From CAUZEB01 sp963578655 (GTDB lineage Bacteria > Chloroflexota > Dehalococcoidia > Lucifugimonadales > CAUZEB01): a DNA stretch of 17,990 nucleotides. Where the stretch lies: contig CAUZEB010000019.1 of assembly GCA_963578655.1 (NCBI GenBank), positions 1 through 17,990 on the forward strand, written 5' to 3'. Made by a program: the position numbers and the translations under genes. Numbering within the stretch: the stretch's first letter is position 1; each line of letters starts with the position of its first letter. The notes beneath the pieces are model-generated. The model was given only the letters and a program-made list of their open reading frames with translations. It was not told the DNA's origin and did not search any database. Shown here in pieces: positions 14,209 through 17,990 of the stretch.

Positions 14209-17200
14209 ATGGACACTAAATTGAATAAGGTACTGGTCATTGGGTCTGGACCTATCATAATAGGACAGGCAGCTGAGTTCGATTATGCTGGCACTCAGGC
14301 CTGTAAATCGCTTCGTGAAGAAGGAATAAGCGTTATATTAGTCAATTCTAATCCTGCTACTATTATGACGGATGAAGACATCGCCGATTATGTATATATT
14401 GAACCTCTCACTCTCGAAGTATTAACAAGGATAATTGAGACTGAACGTCCGGACGGGATACTCCCCACCTTGGGCGGGCAGACAGGATTGAACCTTGCTG
14501 TGGAACTGGCTGATGCTGGAGTGTTGAACAAATTTGGCGTGAAGATGCTCGGGACCCCGCTACAAACTATTAAGAGTGCGGAGGACAGGAATCTTTTCAG
14601 GAATCTCCTAATCGCAATTGATGAACCTGTACCACCCAGCGCTATTGTGGAGTCTGTGGGTGAAGCAAGAAGGGAAATGAAGAAATTGGGACTCCCATTA
14701 GTGATTCGTCCTGCATACACTTTGGGAGGCACGGGCGGAGGTATAGCTAACAGTAGAGCAGAATTAGAAAGGATCGTGGCTTCAGGATTGGACGCTAGTC
14801 CCATTTCACAAGTATTACTCGAAACATCTCTTGTTGGATGGAAAGAGATTGAATATGAAGTAATGCGAGATTCAGGCGATAATTGTATCACTGTATGTAA
14901 TATGGAAAACATAGATCCTATGGGAGTGCATACTGGAGATAGCATAGTAGTCGCACCTAGTCAGACCTTGTCAGATAAACAGTACCAAATGTTAAGAACT
15001 TCAAGTATCAACATCATCCGCCAATTGGGTATCGAAGGTGGCTGTAATGTCCAATTTGCCCTGACTCCTGGAGATGTTGTGGCTGGCACAATTCAAAATA
15101 TCGAACAAAATACTAGCCCATATTATGTAATTGAAGTAAATCCCAGGGTGAGTAGGAGTTCAGCATTAGCTAGCAAAGCAACGGGATATCCGATAGCTAG
15201 GATAGCCGCCAAGATAGCTATAGGTAGACGCTTGGACGAGATACCTAACTCTGTTACACAAAAAACAATGGCGGCATTTGAACCTACGTTGGATTACTGC
15301 GTTGTGAAAATACCACGGTGGCCGTTTGATAAATTCCCATCTGGAGAGAGAGTAATTGGCACTCAGATGAAAGCTACCGGAGAGGTCATGGCAATTGAAC
15401 GTACCTTTGAATCAGCGTTTCAAAAAGCCGTACGCTCATTAGAAATAACAAACAGGTCACTGTTGTGGGAAGATCATAGACATTTAGAGGGAAATGTTGA
15501 TCCTAAACTTCTATTACCTCACGACGAGAGGCTATGGACTTTAATGGCTGCATTAAGACGAGGAATGAGTCCGGAAGACCTTTCTAGGACTACCGGAATT
15601 GATCCTTGGTTTACTCGAGCTTTCCAAAATATCGTACAAATGGAAAACTGTTTACTCACAGAGTTTTTTGATCGCGATTTGTTATGGCAGGCAAAGCGAT
15701 TAGGGTTCTCAGATGAATGCATAGGGAAGCTCACAGACCGAACAACAGAGGAGGTTCGAATTTTAAGAAGCCAATGGGATTTAAAGCCTGTGTACAAGAT
15801 GGTGGATACATGTGCAGCGGAATTTGAAGCCTACACATCGTATTTTTACAGCACCTATGAGCAAGAAAACGAGGCTACTGCTATCCCAGAAAGGAAGGCT
15901 ATTGTATTGGGGAGTGGTCCCATTAGGATTGGACAAGGTATAGAGTTTGATTACTGTTCAGTTCATGCCGCCTGGGCTTTACAAGAGGAAGGTATTAAAA
16001 GCGTTATCATTAATTCTAACCCAGAGACCGTATCGACGGATTTCGATATCAGTGATCGATTATATTTCGAACCACTCGATGAAGAAAGCATTCACGATAT
16101 CATCGATAATGAGACCATAATCGATGAAAATAATGAACCTGTCATTCCCGCGTCAGTGGTCCAGTTTGGAGGCCAAACGGCGATTAGCCTGTCGCAATCA
16201 CTGGATAGACTAGAATTACCTATACTTGGATCTACTGCACAAACTATTGATACAGCTTCAGATCGTTATTTATTTGAAGAATTTTTAACGTCCGTAGGTA
16301 TCCCTAATCCTCCCGGCATGGCTGTTAGTAATTTGGATCAAGCATTAAATGTGGCTAATGATGTAGGGTATCCGGTGTTGTTGCGCCCGAGTTATGTGCT
16401 TGGAGGTCGAGGTATGGAAATAGTGCATAACGATGTTGAAATTGGTAGGTACATGAAGGGAGCGCTAGAGGCAGGAGCCGGACGCAGGGTCTTGATAGAC
16501 AAATATTTCGAGGGCCGAGAAGTAGAAGTGGATGCGGTATGTGACGGAGAAGATGTCCTGATACCCGGTATTATGGAACATATTGAGAGAGCGGGTGTTC
16601 ATAGTGGAGACTCTATGGTAATTTATCCTGGCTTAACTCTTTCCAGTAAGGAAATATCTACCATAGTCGATTATACCACTCGTATTGGCCGGTCCTTAGG
16701 AGTTAAGGGTCTGATGAACATTCAATTTGTTGTTGTTGGTGGCCCGGCCTATCGTAGTCCTGGCCATTCGTACGATGAAACCAAAGACACTGAAGTTTAT
16801 GTCCTCGAAGTTAATCCCCGGTCGAGTCGAACAATTCCCTTCATATCGAAAGTAACGGGAGTTCCTATGGTTAAGCTAGCCGTAAAAGTTATGATTGGGA
16901 GAAGTCTAAAAGAACAAGGTTACCAAGGTGGATTGTGGCGCAAACAAAATGTGGTAGGCGTAAAATCCCCTGTGTTTTCAATGTCTAAATTAGCTGGAGT
17001 TGACACTTATATGGGACCAGAAATGAAATCCACGGGAGAGGTAATGGGGATAGACTATAATTTTAAGGCTGCATTATCCAAAGCACTATTGGCAGCAGGA
17101 CATAAATTGCCTAATAATGGCTCTGCCTTGTTAAGTATAGCTGACAAAGACAAGAATGATGCTATTCCTTTAGTCAAAGATCTTTTCAAGGCTGGGTACA

Positions 17201-17520
17201 CTTTTTATGCAACAGAAGGTACATCGGAAATGATCAGAGAGCTAGATATACCGGTGAACACTATTCCTAAAATCCTGAGCGGGCAAAAGCCCAACGTCGT
17301 CGACATTATTAACGAAGGTAAGGTTGATGCAGTTATTAATACTGTTACGGGTGATAGAGACGTCCTTCAGGATGGCTTTCAAATTAGGAGATCAGCCGTT
17401 GAACATCGTGTACCGTGTTTCACATCTGTGGATACCGCTCGTGCTGCTTCAGAAAGTTTACTTTCAGAGTCTGTCGGTTATAACGTTAGGCCTATGAAAG
17501 CATACCTCTCCCGCCATTAG
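14209..17520 (+). CDS. carB: Carbamoyl-phosphate synthase large subunit (CarB)
   Basis: CarB makes carbamoyl phosphate from bicarbonate, ammonia and two ATP. Its two homologous ATP-grasp halves are evident. The first opens with KVLVIGSGPIIIGQAAEFDYAG and contains RPAYTLGGTGGG and EVNPRVSRSSALASKATG. The second opens with AIVLGSGPIRIGQGIEFDYC and contains RPSYVLGGRGME and EVNPRSSRTIPFISKVTG. A C-terminal MGS-like domain (from about SALLSIADKDKND) is expected to bind allosteric nucleotides. I start at ATG 14209, preceded by GAGAG seven bases upstream, because the family begins just before KVLVIGSGP. The frame is open to ATG 14164, adding 15 residues. A loop before YVLEVNPRSSR in the second half (around 16738-16797) is longer than I expect. 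Confidence 0.96.
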   Translation: MDTKLNKVLVIGSGPIIIGQAAEFDYAGTQACKSLREEGISVILVNSNPATIMTDEDIADYVYIEPLTLEVLTRIIETERPDGILPTLGGQTGLNLAVELADAGVLNKFGVKMLGTPLQTIKSAEDRNLFRNLLIAIDEPVPPSAIVESVGEARREMKKLGLPLVIRPAYTLGGTGGGIANSRAELERIVASGLDASPISQVLLETSLVGWKEIEYEVMRDSGDNCITVCNMENIDPMGVHTGDSIVVAPSQTLSDKQYQMLRTSSINIIRQLGIEGGCNVQFALTPGDVVAGTIQNIEQNTSPYYVIEVNPRVSRSSALASKATGYPIARIAAKIAIGRRLDEIPNSVTQKTMAAFEPTLDYCVVKIPRWPFDKFPSGERVIGTQMKATGEVMAIERTFESAFQKAVRSLEITNRSLLWEDHRHLEGNVDPKLLLPHDERLWTLMAALRRGMSPEDLSRTTGIDPWFTRAFQNIVQMENCLLTEFFDRDLLWQAKRLGFSDECIGKLTDRTTEEVRILRSQWDLKPVYKMVDTCAAEFEAYTSYFYSTYEQENEATAIPERKAIVLGSGPIRIGQGIEFDYCSVHAAWALQEEGIKSVIINSNPETVSTDFDISDRLYFEPLDEESIHDIIDNETIIDENNEPVIPASVVQFGGQTAISLSQSLDRLELPILGSTAQTIDTASDRYLFEEFLTSVGIPNPPGMAVSNLDQALNVANDVGYPVLLRPSYVLGGRGMEIVHNDVEIGRYMKGALEAGAGRRVLIDKYFEGREVEVDAVCDGEDVLIPGIMEHIERAGVHSGDSMVIYPGLTLSSKEISTIVDYTTRIGRSLGVKGLMNIQFVVVGGPAYRSPGHSYDETKDTEVYVLEVNPRSSRTIPFISKVTGVPMVKLAVKVMIGRSLKEQGYQGGLWRKQNVVGVKSPVFSMSKLAGVDTYMGPEMKSTGEVMGIDYNFKAALSKALLAAGHKLPNNGSALLSIADKDKNDAIPLVKDLFKAGYTFYATEGTSEMIRELDIPVNTIPKILSGQKPNVVDIINEGKVDAVINTVTGDRDVLQDGFQIRRSAVEHRVPCFTSVDTARAASESLLSESVGYNVRPMKAYLSRH

Positions 17521-17683
17521 TTTAACTATGTAGACATCGTTGAATTAATATCGATTGGTTGTCAAAGCTAATCACACTTACAATTCATATGTTGTGTTAG
17601 GGTGTCGTATCGTTCTGTTTCATATATAGAAAACTTAAGGCATGAAAAAATATCTATTTAACGGATGCAGGAGTGCTTTAGTG

Positions 17684-17990
17684 ATGATACCAAAATTTGT
17701 AGACACCATTGTTGTAGGAGGAGGCACTGCTGGTTCTGCGATGGCATCCAGGTTAATCGAATTTGGGAATCAATCCGTCCTTTTGGTAGAGGCAGGCCCT
17801 GATTATGGGCCATTAACTCAGGGATTATGGCCAAAAGACCTTATGGATGGTCGTGTAGTATCTTGTACAGATAATTGGGATTACACAAGTTCTTCTGTTC
17901 ATGGTCATCCTAAACACAGTCTACAAAGGGCGAAAGTAATTGGTGGTTGTTCTTCTCATAATGGTTGTATAGCACTCTGGGGTTCTCGGG
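17684..17990 (+). CDS. GMC-family FAD-dependent oxidoreductase, 5' part only
   Basis: The last 307 bases encode the start of a glucose-methanol-choline type flavoprotein that continues past the window. The FAD-binding Rossmann motif VVGGGTAGSAMASRL lies near residues 8-22, followed by VLLVEAGPDYG and, about 60 residues later, a GMC signature-like region RAKVIGGCSSHNGCIALWG. AGGAG at 17669-17673 is ten bases before ATG 17684 and seven before GTG 17681, so GTG may be the true start. An ATG at 17642 is also in frame but has no properly spaced ribosome binding site. Substrate (an alcohol or choline-like compound) cannot be inferred. It is probably separate from the pyr operon, 163 bases after carB. 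Confidence 0.85.
   Translation, partial: MIPKFVDTIVVGGGTAGSAMASRLIEFGNQSVLLVEAGPDYGPLTQGLWPKDLMDGRVVSCTDNWDYTSSSVHGHPKHSLQRAKVIGGCSSHNGCIALWGSR

Noticed and set aside
14388..14945. 185-residue minus-strand open frame inside carB
   Set aside because: It is antisense to strongly conserved carB sequence, with a composition typical of a shadow frame and no ribosome binding site or known motif.
17553..17573. Possible terminator after carB (GATTGGT with GCTAATC)
   Set aside because: The stem has only seven pairs including two G-U pairs, and no T-run follows.

Overview
The window looks like chromosomal core and near-core DNA from an AT-rich bacterium. There is no transposase, integrase, phage gene, CRISPR array, rRNA or tRNA that I can recognise. 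Several traits fit a Chloroflexota lineage, possibly a marine SAR202-like one: a PAC2-family protein, a small stand-alone SWIM zinc-finger protein, a PuuE-like deacetylase beside a hydroxypyruvate isomerase, a PyrR-controlled pyr operon, and a GMC flavoprotein. This placement rests on gene content and remembered family resemblance, so it is tentative.

Layout. (1) Positions 1-3363, plus strand: a PAC2-family protein preceded by a striking 15-bp inverted repeat, a hydroxypyruvate isomerase-like TIM barrel (hyi), a PuuE-like polysaccharide deacetylase/allantoinase that seems to start at a non-standard codon, and a small SWIM zinc-finger protein. (2) Positions 3438-9387, minus strand: fabF and folC as a tight pair, then a perfect 15-bp hairpin, a stand-alone OLD-like AAA ATPase whose TOPRIM domain has lost key acidic residues, and an overlapping Nudix/GNAT pair with its own promoter. 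(3) Positions 9537-17520, plus strand: a pyrimidine operon pyrR-pyrB-pyrC-carA-carB. It is preceded by a sigma-70-type promoter, a PyrR RNA-binding site matching the family consensus, and a rho-independent attenuator. (4) Positions 17684-17990: the 5' end of a GMC oxidoreductase cut by the window edge.

How the genes work together. CarA and CarB make carbamoyl phosphate, PyrB joins it to aspartate, and PyrC closes the ring to dihydroorotate. PyrR senses uridine nucleotides and should promote termination in the leader when UMP is abundant. The later genes pyrD, pyrE and pyrF are not in the window. Hyi and the PuuE-like deacetylase could belong to one ureide/glyoxylate route, which is inference from adjacency.

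I do not see a convincing wholly new system. The points most worth a second look are the degenerate TOPRIM in the OLD-like ATPase, the non-canonical start of the PuuE-like gene, the inverted repeat abutting the PAC2 start, and the complete PyrR attenuator.
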